Counted from the stretch's first letter, positions 1-7,940 are shown. The stretch: DNA of 22,500 nt from Eimeria necatrix (GCF_000499385.1 NW_013654378.1:1-22500), one strand, 5' to 3'. Notes: generated by a model not told the origin, from the letters alone. A program made the numbers and translations.

Positions 1-374
1 CGGGGGGGCCCCCGGGGGGGCCCCCGGGGGGGCCCCCGGGGGGCCCCCCGAAGAGGTGAAGGGGGCCCCTCTGTCTGCGTATTTGAGTTATGCTGCAGCA
101 GCTTTGCTGCAGGAGAAAAGAAGGTGCGACTTTGCGCTGCATGCGGCGTCGGGGGGCCCCCTGATAGAAGCGGTTTTGGGGGCCCTCGTGAGGGCCCCCA
201 AAAGGGTACTGAGCAGCGTGGGGGCCCTTGAGGTGTATCTACACTCGGGAGACAAAACTCATTTAAAACTCCTTTTCCAACTTTTCGGAGTTGCAGAAGA
301 ATTGCTGCTGCTGAAGAAGAACGTTCTTGCTGCAGTTCGCCGCCAGGGGGAGGCGCTGCTGGCCTCCCTCAAGC

Positions 375-415
<41 letters not shown>

Positions 416-728
416 TGCAGCAGCAGCAGCAGCAGCAAGGACTTCATTCCCAAGCTGCTGCAGATGAAGCAAACCCACGAGGCTGTCTTTGCGGAGGCCT
501 TTGCAGCAAACCAGGAGTTTGCGTTGGGCCTCAAAGTAATTTATTAATTTTAATTTAATTTTAATTTAATTTTAATTTAATTTTTAATTAATTTTATTTT
601 ATTTAATTTAAATTAAATAAATTAAAATTCCTTTTTTCGAAATAAAGACCACCCCAGAGGCGCTGAAAACCCCGGGGGTTTTCTACTTTTCTTACGAGGC
701 CTTTGTGCATCTTCACTAATTTGCCTAT

Positions 729-819
<91 letters not shown>

Positions 820-1952
820 GCAGGAGGCCTGGGGTGCGTTTTTGCTCGCAGATGCGCCGACAGTGAATGCCGTGGCGCGTCTCCTCTGTAAGTTCACTTA
901 CCCAGGGTTTAGGGTTTAGGGTTTAGGGGGTTTAGGGTTGAGGGTTTAGGGTTTGGGGGTTAGGGCTTAGGGTTTAGGGTTTGGGGCTTAGGGTTTAGGG
1001 CTTAGGGTTTAGCGTTTGGGATTTGAGGTTTGGGGATCAGGGTTTAGGGCCTAGGGGGCGGAGAATCTACGGTTAGGGATTCAGCATTTGCGCTCAAGGG
1101 TTTAGGGTTTAGGGTTTAGGGTTTAGGGTTTAGCATTGTTATGACTTCCTGCAGCACTTCACGTTGATGGCATCATAAGAAGCTGCTCGAGGGGCCCCCA
1201 ACGGGGCCCCCTGGGGCCCCTTAGGGGCCCCCCTGGGGGCCCCCAGGGGGGCCCCCCTGGGGGGCCCCTTTGGGGGCCCCTCGAGGGGCCCCTTGGGGAC
1301 CCCGAGGGGCCCCTGAGAGAAGCTGAAAAGGACTTGGAAAAAGTAATAGGACTATTTGCTCTTATTGCTGGAAAAGATGCTTTTGAGGTGATTTGTGTAA
1401 ACCCTAAACCCTAAACCCTAAAGCCTAAACCCTAAACCCTAAACCCTAGCGTGAACCCGAGTGCTAGGCGCTGGTTTCAAACCCCAGCTGTAAACCCTCG
1501 TCGTAAACCCTAATTGGCCACAAACCCTCACTGCAGAGACTAAACCCTAATTGTGAAAGGGGCGCTCCACTCGAAGCACAAAACCCTTGCAGACGCAAAC
1601 CCTAAACCCTAAACCCTAGTCCGAAAGCGCTAGCCCTTGCCTTAAACCCTAAGCCCTAGCTGCAAACGCTTTCTCTAAACCCTAGCGCTAAACCCTAGCT
1701 CTAAACCCTAGCTCTAAACCCTAGCTTTAAACTCCAGCTCTAAACCCTCGTCCGCAACCCGGCCTCCTTAAACCCTCATGCGGTAGCCGGGGATGTGAAA
1801 CCCTAAACCCTAAACCCTAGCCCTGAACCCTAAACCCTAGCCCTGAACCCTAAACCCTCGTTGCTGCTGCTGCTGCTGCGTGGCCTTGAGGTGTATCTGC
1901 ACCTGAAGGCTGCCTTTGTTTGCGTTTGTTTGAGGTGTCCGTACACCTCACT

Positions 1953-1996
<44 letters not shown>

Positions 1997-3420
1997 ATGA
2001 GGTGTACGTACACCCGATTTGCTGCTGCATGCGCTGCAGCAATTTTACCGAATTGACCTTTCGAGGCGTTTGCTGCTGATGGGGCTTTCCAACGAAACCC
2101 TCGAGAAAACCTTCATGCAGAGGCTGCGAGACGGTAAACCCCAAACCCTAAACCCTAAACCCTAAACCCTAAACCCTAGCAGCGCGCTCCTCGAATCTCG
2201 AGCTCCCCGTCCCCGCGTACGCGAAACTGTCCCCAAGTTAGGGTTTTCCGTTTAGGGTTTGGGCTTTAGAGTTGCGCTCTGGGGTTTAGAGTTTGAGGTT
2301 TAGGTTGGGGTTTAGGGTTTAGGGTTTAGGGTTTAGGGTTTAGATCGCATGCAGCCGTGCATGCGCTGTTGTTTGAGGTGTATGTACACCTCAGAATGCG
2401 GGCCCCAATACACCAGCAAAATAGAGGCGATGTTAAATGATATAAAACTTTCCGAAAGTCTCATGCAAAAGATGAAAGAAGTGAGTCCCAAACCCTAAAC
2501 CCTAAACCCTAAACCCTAAACCCTAAGCCCTAGGCAGCAGGCGCAAGCGTTCGGGCCTCTTCTGCGTGCTCAGACCTACGCCCAGCACGAGCTCTGAACC
2601 CTAAACCCTAAACGCTAAACCCTAAACCCTAAACCCTAAACCCTAAACCCTGTTTGAGATAGGCAGCACCTCTGGCTCCATTTCTGCTTTTTTCATTTCC
2701 TCTACCTCAGCCACTCTGAACTCCAAACCCTGGCTCGAAACCCTAAACCCTAAACCCTAAACCCTAGAGTCTCCTTTGCCCTTTACTGCTGCGCTTCGTG
2801 CCTTTGGGGGTTGTCTGGGCACCGGTTGCCTGCGTAATTGGGGTTTGAAGTCTAGGGTTTAGGGTTTAGGGTTTAGGGTTTAGGGTTTAGGGTTTAGGGT
2901 TTAGGGTTTAGGGTTTTGCGTGGGTGCTCAGGACCCAACTTGTTCTTCAGTGTTGATTCAAACTGGCTGTTCTCTTTCTGTCCGTTTGTGTTCAACTGGA
3001 ATGTGGCCTCCCTTCCCGGGTGTATCGACAGCTCCGGGTGTATCCGCACCTTCAGGTGTATCCGCAACTTCAGGTGTATCCGCACCTTCGGGTGTATCTG
3101 CAGCTTCGGGTGTATCCGCAGCTTCAGGTGTATCCGCACCTTCGGGTGTATCTGCAGCTCCGGGTGTATCTGCAGCTTCGGGTGTATCTGCAGCTTCGGG
3201 TGTATGTACACCTCCGGGTGTATCGGCAGCTTCGGGTGTATCGGCAGCTTCGGGTGTACAGGCAGTTTCGGGTGTACAGGCAGTTTCGGGTGTACCTGCA
3301 GCTCTGGATCCGTTTGGAAGTTTGCGGAATTTATTTGAAAATTATTTTAAAAGAAATTCAACTGGAAAGAAAATCAAATGGGTTCCGGAAATGGGTTGCT
3401 GCGAGCTGCGGGCGCGGCTG

Positions 3421-3470
<50 letters not shown>

Positions 3471-4187
3471 GGTGCGGATTCTGCGTTGAGTTTTAATTTT
3501 CAGCTTTTTAAATTAATTTTAATTCTTTATTTTTTATTTTAACTTTTATTTAACTTTTATTTAATTATTTAAGTCCTTTAGACTCACCAAAGAACCGCTT
3601 CTTGCTCTCGCCCGCTGCGCAAGCGCCGCGCCTCCAAAAACCCTAAACCCTAAACCCTAAACCCTAAACCCTAAACCCTAGAGCGCGGCATATCGTTTTG
3701 CCTCCTTTGTGTTATTTGTGTCCCATATGATTTATTTTGTTTCTTTTTATCTTTATTTCTTTTATTTAATTTCGTTTCTTTTATTTCTAATTCTTCGTTT
3801 TCTCATTCCCTTATTTGTTTACTTATATATATATATATATTATTTATCATTTATCATTTACTTATATATATATAGTATTATTTATCATTTATTATTTGTT
3901 ATTTATATATTTATTTATTTATTTGTCTATTTTTATTATTAATTTATTTATTTATTTATTTGTTTGTTTCTTTTTATTTATTATTTATTTATTTATTTAT
4001 TTATTATTTGCTTTTTTTCTGTCTCGTTCCTCTTGCTGCTCTCTTTCTCATTTTCTTTTTAATTTGATTTAAAAGCAATTTAGTTTTTGCTTTTTAAATA
4101 ATTGCTCATTTTTCATTCATTTATTAAATACTTTGTTTATCCATTTGCTGCTGTCGCTGCTGCTGCCGCTGCTGCTGCTGCTGCTGC

Positions 4188-4232
<45 letters not shown>

Positions 4233-5942
4233 AGGGGCCCCACAGTATGAACGTGGACGGAGACATTTCTTTATCTTTTTCTCCTTTTTATCATTTGGTG
4301 GTTTCTGAATTACAAGCGATTTGTCTTCTTCAATTTAACTCCAAAGAAACCCTCACTTTGCCTGAACTCGCGCAACAGTCGGGCTTCCGTGAGCTAGGGT
4401 TTAGGGTTTAGGGTTTAGGGTTTAGGGTTTAGGGTTTAGGGTGCGTTGTTGCACTTGCTTGCTGGCGTCTCTTTCGCTGATTTATTCCCCTTTGATTTTA
4501 ATTTAATTCTAATTTTAATTTTAATTTAACTTTAATTTAATTTAATTTTAATTTAATTTTAATTTAATTTTATTTGCTGTCTTCTTTTGTTTCTTGTGCT
4601 GCAGCTGAAGCAGAACTGGCCAGAGAAGTGGGGGCCCTTTGCCTTCCTGCTGCAGAGATATTAATTAAGGAGACTGTCAACGTGAGGGTTTAGGGTTTAG
4701 GGCCTAGGGTTTAGGGTTTAGGGTTTAGGGTTTAGGGTTTAGGGTTTAGGGTTTAGGGGCAAGAGTGGCTGTTGTCTCTCTTGCTTTTGCAAAGTGCAGT
4801 GGACTTTTAAAAAATTAAGCAATTAAAAAAGAAGATGAAACCAATGAAATAATGAAATAAGTTAAATAAATAAAATTAAACAAACAAAGTTTATTGAATA
4901 AAAAAAGAATTAAAATTAATCAAAAAGATTAATTTGAAATAATTGAAATTCATTTTTTACTTTCAGGGAGTTGACACTTTCCGAGTTAACCTCCATTTCA
5001 GTTCGCCCCACAAGCGCATCCAAATACCTCAAGCGGCCTTCCAAACCTCCTTCGTAAACCCTAAACCCTAAACCCTAAACCCTAAACCTTAAACCCTAAA
5101 CCCTCAGCTTCAGTCTGCAGAGCACAAGCGCGCTTCTAGTTTCCGCGTCATCAACAGCGGCTTTCTCGTTTGCTGCAGCTCCCGGGTCGCAAGTTCAGGG
5201 GCAGTGGTCAGCTTAGGGTTTAGGGTTTAGGGTTTAGGGTTTAGGGTTTAGGGTTTAGGGTTTAGGGTTTGCGGTTTAGGGTTTAGGGTTTAGGGTTTAG
5301 GGTTTAGGGTTTAGGGTTTAGGGTTTAGGGTTTAGGGTTTTGTTTTAGGGTTTAGGGTTTAGGGTTTAGGGTTTAGGGTTTAGGGTTTAGGGTTTAGGGT
5401 TTAGGGTTTAGGGCAGTGGTCAGCTTAGGGTTTAGGGTTTAGGGTTTAGGGTTTAGGGTTTAGGGTTTAGGGTTTAGGGTTTGCGGTTTAGGGTTTAGGG
5501 TTTAGGGTTTAGGGTTTAGGGTTTAGGGTTTAGGGTTTAGGGTTTAGGGTTTTGTTTTAGGGTTTAGGGTTTAGGGTTTAGGGTTTAGGGTTTAGGGTTT
5601 AGGGTTTAGGGTTTAGGGTTTAGGGGTTTAGGGTTTAGGGTTTAGGGTTTAGGGTTTAGGGTTTAGGGTTTAGGGTTTAGGGTTTAGGGTTTGCAGGAGG
5701 GCGGGAGCGCGGGGGAGGCCGCCGGCGAGGGCGACCTGAGCCACCAGCTGGACGCGGGGATTGTGAGGCTTTTGAAAAGACAGTCTTTTATTAAACATCA
5801 AGAACTTTTAATTCTTTTGACAAAAACTTTAAATAAACCTTTTGACTCTTCTCTTTTGAAAAAAAGAATCGAAAGCCTCATCGACAGAGACTACATCGCC
5901 AGAGACCCTCACGACAGCCAGGCCTACCGCTACGTCGCTTGA
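1..5942 (+). CDS. Cullin (CUL4/CUL3-like scaffold of an E3 ubiquitin ligase), ten exons, 5' partial
   Basis: Cullins are scaffolds of cullin-RING ubiquitin ligases: the N-terminal repeats hold the substrate adaptor and the C-terminal domain holds the RBX1 RING protein and is activated by NEDD8. Proposed join: 2-535, 824-887, 1155-1387, 2040-2133, 2395-2480, 2932-3471, 4235-4388, 4605-4681, 4967-5053, 5697-5942. All phases agree, every intron is GT-AG, and the product is about 704 residues without the missing start. Recognisable cullin blocks run in order: N-repeat helices, the GKDAFE / QFYRIDLSRRLL junction, DECGPQYTSKIEAML, the TGMWPPFP motif, FENYFKRNSTGKKIKW, a winged-helix segment, and the C-terminal IVRLLK with KKRIESLIDRDYIARD and terminal YVA. 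The IVRLLK lysine (5775-5777) is the expected neddylation site. The C terminus resembles CUL4 and CUL3 most, from memory only. Oddities are Gly-Pro, poly-Ser, poly-Ala and hexapeptide insertions. Family confidence is high; subtype is open. Confidence 0.9.
2..535 (+). CDS. Cullin exon 1 (5' partial): N-terminal cullin repeats
   Basis: The reading frame is open to the window edge, so the true start lies upstream. After a G/P-rich run (from G5C5 DNA) comes helical sequence typical of cullin repeats: EKRRCDFALHAAS, then HLKLLFQLFGVAEELLLLKK, and KDFIPKLLQMKQTHEAVF, which matches the family pattern of a leucine-rich helix followed by an 'L-L-x-x-K-x-x-x-x-x-V' helix. A CAG run at 376-438 inserts poly-Ser between two helices. 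The donor is AAA|GTAATT at 536, phase 0. Confidence 0.85.
536..823 (+). repeat. Cullin intron 1: AT-rich then CTG tract
   Basis: An AT-rich TTTAATTT-type simple sequence (540-628) is followed by interrupted CTG/TTG triplets (about 729-819) that end at the 3' splice site. The CTG tract sits where a polypyrimidine tract would be expected. Confidence 0.75.
824..887 (+). CDS. Cullin exon 2 (64 nt)
   Basis: The acceptor CTGCGCAG ends a long CTG tract and the donor is TGTAAGT at 888. The translation EAWGAFLLADAPTVNAVARL matches the cullin segment before the conserved 'cullin domain' core. It starts in phase 0 and leaves one base to complete a codon with exon 3. Confidence 0.8.
905..1134 (+). repeat. 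Telomere-like TTTAGGG array, degenerate (intron 2)
   Basis: Heptamers TTTAGGG with many variants fill most of intron 2, with a pure run at about 1099-1132. Only the G-rich orientation occurs here. This is an internal array, not a chromosome end, because exons lie on both sides. Confidence 0.9.
1155..1387 (+). CDS. Cullin exon 3 with Gly-Pro insertion
   Basis: The acceptor TTCCTGCAG is followed by SLHVDGIIRSCSRG (family pattern L-x-x-Y/H-V-D-x-x-L-R). A G/P-rich insertion of about 35 residues comes from G5C5-type DNA at 1191-1313, then REAEKDLEKVIGLFALIAGK and DAFE, which match the family 'dKi..lFr.i.gKDvFE' block. The donor after GAG is GTGATT at 1388, phase 0. Confidence 0.85.
1398..1860 (-). 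repeat. AAACCCT array, increasingly degenerate (intron 3)
   Basis: C-rich units start 10 bases after the exon 3 donor and decay into CTAAACCCTAG-type variants up to 1860. CTG tracts (1861-1879 and 1957-1994) and three copies of the GGTGTA..TACACC motif follow before exon 4. Confidence 0.9.
2001..2014. repeat. Palindrome GGTGTACGTACACC (intron 3)
   Basis: A perfect 14-base palindrome just upstream of cullin exon 4. A related copy with one mismatch lies at 1932-1949. Confidence 0.8.
2040..2133 (+). CDS. Cullin exon 4
   Basis: It encodes QFYRIDLSRRLLLMGLSNET followed by LEKTFMQRLRD, the family 'FYkkdLAkRLL' block. The acceptor is CGCTGCAG; the donor is G|GTAAACCCC, where the donor's own bases merge into an AAACCCT array. 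It ends in phase 1. Confidence 0.88.
2134..2178 (-). repeat. AAACCCT array at the donor of intron 4
   Basis: About six C-rich heptamers start at the donor itself (GTAAACCCC). The acceptor half of the same intron carries the complementary TTTAGGG array (2237-2342). Confidence 0.92.
2237..2342 (+). repeat. TTTAGGG array in the acceptor half of intron 4
   Basis: G-rich units, partly degenerate at first and pure near 2309-2342, lie about 50 bases upstream of exon 5. Confidence 0.9.
2375..2392. repeat. Palindrome GAGGTGTATGTACACCTC at an acceptor
   Basis: One mismatch from perfect; its last bases CTC form part of the exon 5 acceptor CACCTCAG. Confidence 0.78.
2395..2480 (+). CDS. Cullin exon 5
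   Basis: With the last base of exon 4 it reads ECGPQYTSKIEAMLNDIKLS then ESLMQKMKE, a close match to the family 'ECG..fTsKlegMf.Di.lS' block. The acceptor TCAG directly abuts a GAGGTGTATGTACACCTC palindrome. The donor is GAA|GTGAGT. Confidence 0.9.
2488..2766 (-). repeat. AAACCCT arrays in the donor half of intron 5
   Basis: Three C-rich blocks (2488-2532, about 2595-2650, 2731-2766) are separated by unique sequence. No convincing exon was found between them. Confidence 0.88.
2851..2915 (+). repeat. TTTAGGG array in the acceptor half of intron 5
   Basis: Nearly pure G-rich heptamers stop 16 bases before the exon 6 acceptor, opposite in sense to the donor-side blocks of the same intron. Confidence 0.92.
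2932..3471 (+). CDS. Cullin exon 6 with 16 hexapeptide repeats and poly-Ala
   Basis: From acceptor GTGCTCAG it reads DPTCSSVLIQTGCSLSVRLC then STGMWPPFP (family 'v.vLt.GyWP'). A run of 16 GVSAxS-like hexapeptides from an 18-bp DNA repeat (3019-3306) follows, then DPFGSLRNLFENYFKRN and STGKKIKWVPEMGCCELRAR (family 'F..fY...h.gRkL.W....g.~~L~'). It ends with a poly-Ala run. The donor is GGG|GTGCGG at 3472, phase 0; a later GT at 3485 breaks the phase. Confidence 0.85.
3019..3306 (+). repeat. 18-bp tandem repeat coding 16 hexapeptides
   Basis: The unit GGTGTATCCGCAGCTTCG repeats 16 times without a frame change (16 x 18 = 288 bases) inside cullin exon 6. The fixed part GGTGTA is also the half-site of the dispersed palindrome GGTGTACGTACACC, and one unit (3199-3212) completes the palindrome. 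Confidence 0.9.
3472..4234 (+). repeat. Cullin intron 6: AT-rich, AAACCCT, TTTA microsatellite, CTG tract
   Basis: The longest cullin intron. AT-rich sequence (3494-3575) precedes an AAACCCT array (3636-3680), a T-rich TTTA/TATA microsatellite region (about 3715-4020), and a CTG tract (4146-4232) that ends at the exon 7 acceptor. ORFs seen across it are only simple-sequence artefacts. Confidence 0.8.
4235..4388 (+). CDS. Cullin exon 7
   Basis: The acceptor is (CTG)nCAG. The translation includes MNVDGDISLSFSPFYHLVVS and ELQAICLLQFNSKETLTLPE, then LAQQSGF. This matches the cullin 'el.vs..Q..iLllFN...~~t~~ei...t~i' helix-strand segment. The donor C|GTGAGC lies inside the apparent reading frame and gives the phase needed for exon 8. 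Confidence 0.85.
4394..4441 (+). repeat. TTTAGGG array (intron 7)
   Basis: About seven pure G-rich units start right after the exon 7 donor. AT-rich TTTAATTT sequence (4495-4572) follows up to the acceptor. Confidence 0.92.
4605..4681 (+). CDS. Cullin exon 8
   Basis: Joined in phase 1 to exon 7 it reads PEAELAREVGALCLPAAEIL then IKETVN, matching the family 'el.rtLqsL......vL.k' helix. The acceptor is TGTGCTGCAG after a T-rich stretch; the donor is AAC|GTGAGG running into a TTTAGGG array. Confidence 0.8.
4685..4758 (+). repeat. TTTAGGG array (intron 8)
   Basis: The donor GTGAGGG leads straight into about ten G-rich units. An A-rich stretch (4808-4950) fills the remainder of the intron. Confidence 0.92.
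4967..5053 (+). CDS. Cullin exon 9
   Basis: It encodes GVDTFRVNLHFSSPHKRIQI then PQAAFQTSF, matching the family segment 'D.F..N..F......ri.i'. The acceptor is ACTTTCAG and the donor is TTC|GTAAACCCTAAACCCT, a donor supplied by the repeat itself. It is in phase 0 at both ends. A stretch of about 95 bases of ordinary-looking sequence in the next intron (5105-5199) could hide a further small exon. Confidence 0.8.
5056..5104 (-). repeat. AAACCCT array at the donor of intron 9
   Basis: Seven C-rich units form the first 50 bases of intron 9, complementary to the large TTTAGGG array at its other end. Confidence 0.93.
5213..5692 (+). repeat. Large TTTAGGG array containing a 212-bp tandem duplication
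   Basis: About 480 bases of mostly perfect TTTAGGG. Three rare interruptions recur at the same offset: GCAGTGGTCAGC (5201 and 5413), TTTGCGG (5271 and 5483 at GCGG), and TTTTGTTTTAGGG (5341 and 5553 at TGTTTTAG). All are spaced 212 bases, so a block of this length was duplicated. The array ends in the exon 10 acceptor TTTGCAG. Confidence 0.93.
5697..5942 (+). CDS. Cullin exon 10: neddylation (winged-helix B) domain and stop
   Basis: The acceptor is GGGTTTGCAG at the end of a TTTAGGG array about 480 bp long. After an acidic linker (GEAAGEGDLS) comes AGIVRLLKRQSFIKHQELLI, with the neddylated lysine in IVRLLK, then LKKRIESLIDRDYIARD and terminal YRYVA before TGA. This is the most conserved part of all cullins and fixes the family call. 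Confidence 0.93.
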   Translation, partial: EGGSAGEAAGEGDLSHQLDAGIVRLLKRQSFIKHQELLILLTKTLNKPFDSSLLKKRIESLIDRDYIARDPHDSQAYRYVA

Positions 5943-6385
5943 CAAACCCTAAACCCTAAACCCTAAACCCTCACGGGGGCCCCAGGGGGGCCCCACGGGG
6001 GTTTAGGGGGCCTCAGGGGGGCCCCAGGGGGGGTTTAGGGGGCCCCAGGGGGGCCCCAGGGGTGTTTTAGGAGGCCCCAGGGGGGCCCCAGGGGGGCCCC
6101 AGGGGGGCCCCAAAGGGGGTTTAGGGGGCCCCAAGGGGGCCCCCTAAACCCAAAGGGGCCCTAAGGGGGCCCCAGGGAAGCCTTTGGGGAGGTTTTTAGG
6201 ACCCTTCAGTGGTTTTCGTGGAAACCTTTGAAATACTTGCATGAGGCCTTTTAAAGGGGCCCTCGAGGGGCCCCCCGGGGCCCCCAGAGGTCCTCTGGGG
6301 GCCCCTAGAAACCATTGTACCCTTTTCAGTTTCACACTTAGATGCCAAACGCCTAAGTGGGCCTTAGGGGCCCCTGGGGCTCAGA
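5943..6385. repeat. Cullin 3' flank: short AAACCCT array then GGGGCCCC blocks
   Basis: Four AAACCCT units (5943-5972) start directly after the stop codon. They are followed by G4-6/C4-6 blocks mixed with GGGGGTTTAGG spacers to about 6160, and further G/C blocks to 6385. The ORFs through it are Gly-Pro artefacts. No terminator or poly(A) signal could be identified with confidence. Confidence 0.75.
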
Positions 6386-7440
6386 AAGGGTTTTGCCTTT
6401 TTGTGCTCAGAAAGGGTTTTGCCTTTTTGTGGAATTTGCATTACAAAATCATTTTATATTTTTCACAAGTTTATTTTCAAAAATTGGAAAAACAAATTTG
6501 CATTTTTGTCGAATTGTCGGAAATAGAAGAAAGTAAAAGGAGGAGGAAGTGGAAATAAAAAGAAATAAAAAAGGAAAAAAAGAATATATCGAAATAAAAG
6601 AAATAGAAGTGAATTTGAATGGAAATAAAAAAGAAGAAAAAGGGAAGTTGAATGCAAATTAAATGGCAACAAATTAGATATAACAGGGAGATTAAAATGA
6701 CTTGAAATAAAAAGAAATAAAAATGAAAAAAATTAATTTAAAAAAATTGAAAATGAATTAAAATGGACAGAGCTGGAAATGAAGTTAAAAAAGAAATTTA
6801 TTGAAAATTCATTTTTTGGATTTTTTGTTTTTTGGAGATGAGAATAAATAAATGAAATACAGATGGATATGAAAATATAAATGGAAATTAAAATTAAAGT
6901 GGAAATAAATGTGAATAAAAATGAAGATAAAAACAAATGCAAATAAAAAGAAATGGAAATAAATATATATGTAAATTAATAAATATTTAATATCAATTAA
7001 TACAACAAGTACTTGAAGAAGGAAATGTACAAGAAGACAAATAAAAGCATTTGCATTATTTATTCAAAACTTTATTTAATTCATTTTATTTAAAAACATT
7101 TCTTATAAAAAGAAATTAAAATGGAATTGGAAATATAAATGGGAATTAAAATTAAAGTGGAAATAAATTTGAATAAAAAGTATTTAAAATGATAAAAAGG
7201 TTTGTTTGTTCTTCAGCACACTAAACATATAAATATATTTATGCTTTCATGAATAATAATAAAAATGTAATTTCAAAACTTTTAAATGCATTAAAGAAAA
7301 AAGAAACTTCTCTAATTGTCCATGAGGCGTATGGACAGCGAACAACCAGGTGTACGTACACTGGAGCTCACTAACGACCTTTTTTTTTCTTTTTCTTTTT
7401 TCCGTTTTTTTCCGTTTTCTCCCTTTCTATAAGCAAGCAA
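6386..7440. other. A-rich, purine-biased gene-free stretch
   Basis: The + strand is rich in GAAATAAAAAGAAAT-like sequence (about 6540-7200) with no repeat unit of fixed length. A pyrimidine run (7381-7430) ends it. All ORFs are low-complexity. Nothing resembles a protein family, tRNA or other RNA gene. Confidence 0.6.
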
Positions 7441-7445
7441 AGAAA

Positions 7446-7570
7446 GAGCCCAAAAGGGCCCCTTAGGGGCCTCCTTGGGGCCCCCTAATGACCCCCCAGG
7501 GGCCCCCTAATGCCCCCCAGGGGCCCCTTGGGGCCCCTTGGGGGCCCCCTGGGGCCCCCTAAGGGGCCCC
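7446..7570. repeat. GGGGCCCC-type block
   Basis: Alternating G4-5 and C4-5 runs with short spacers such as TTGG, TAATG and AAGG. It is non-coding here, unlike the same sequence type inside the two genes. Confidence 0.75.
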
Positions 7571-7613
7571 ATGGCTGCGTTGAGGGCCCATCAGGGCTTC
7601 TACTGTAGCTAGC

Positions 7614-7858
7614 CACAGCTAGCCACAGCTAGCCACTGTGGCTAGCCATTGTAGCTAGCCACGGCTGGCCTCTGTAGCTAGCCGCAGCTAGCCACAGCTC
7701 GCCATAGCTAGCCGTGGCTAGCCAGTGCCAGCCGTAGCTGGTTATAGCTAGCCAAAGCTAGCCACAGCACAGCTAGCCACAGCTAGCCAATGCTAACCCT
7801 AGGTGCTTAGCTAGCCACTGCAGCTAATTGTGAAACTACTGGGGGACCCTGGCTAGCT
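7614..7858. repeat. Tandem TAGCCACAGC-like repeat
   Basis: Degenerate units of about 10 bases built around AGCTAGCC, with variants GTGGCTAGCC and GTAGCTAGCC, give roughly twenty copies. The core GCTAGC is itself a palindrome. The block lies between G/C blocks and holds no ORF of note. Confidence 0.85.
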
Positions 7859-7940
7859 AGGACCTGTAAAGGGCCCCAAATTATTTTTTAATTTTTATTT
7901 CAACAAAAAGACCGAAGAAAAGCCGCAAGTGGTGCATTTT

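Noticed and set aside
3709..4072. Small hydrophobic proteins (Tyr/Ile/Phe-rich ORFs)
   Set aside because: They are readings of TTTA/TATA microsatellite DNA inside a cullin intron.
905..5692. True telomere or chromosome end
   Set aside because: The TTTAGGG arrays alternate in orientation and lie between cullin exons that join in phase, so they are internal.
6463..6942. Minus-strand Phe/Ser/Ile-rich ORFs
   Set aside because: Products of the purine-biased A-rich simple sequence, with no family signal.
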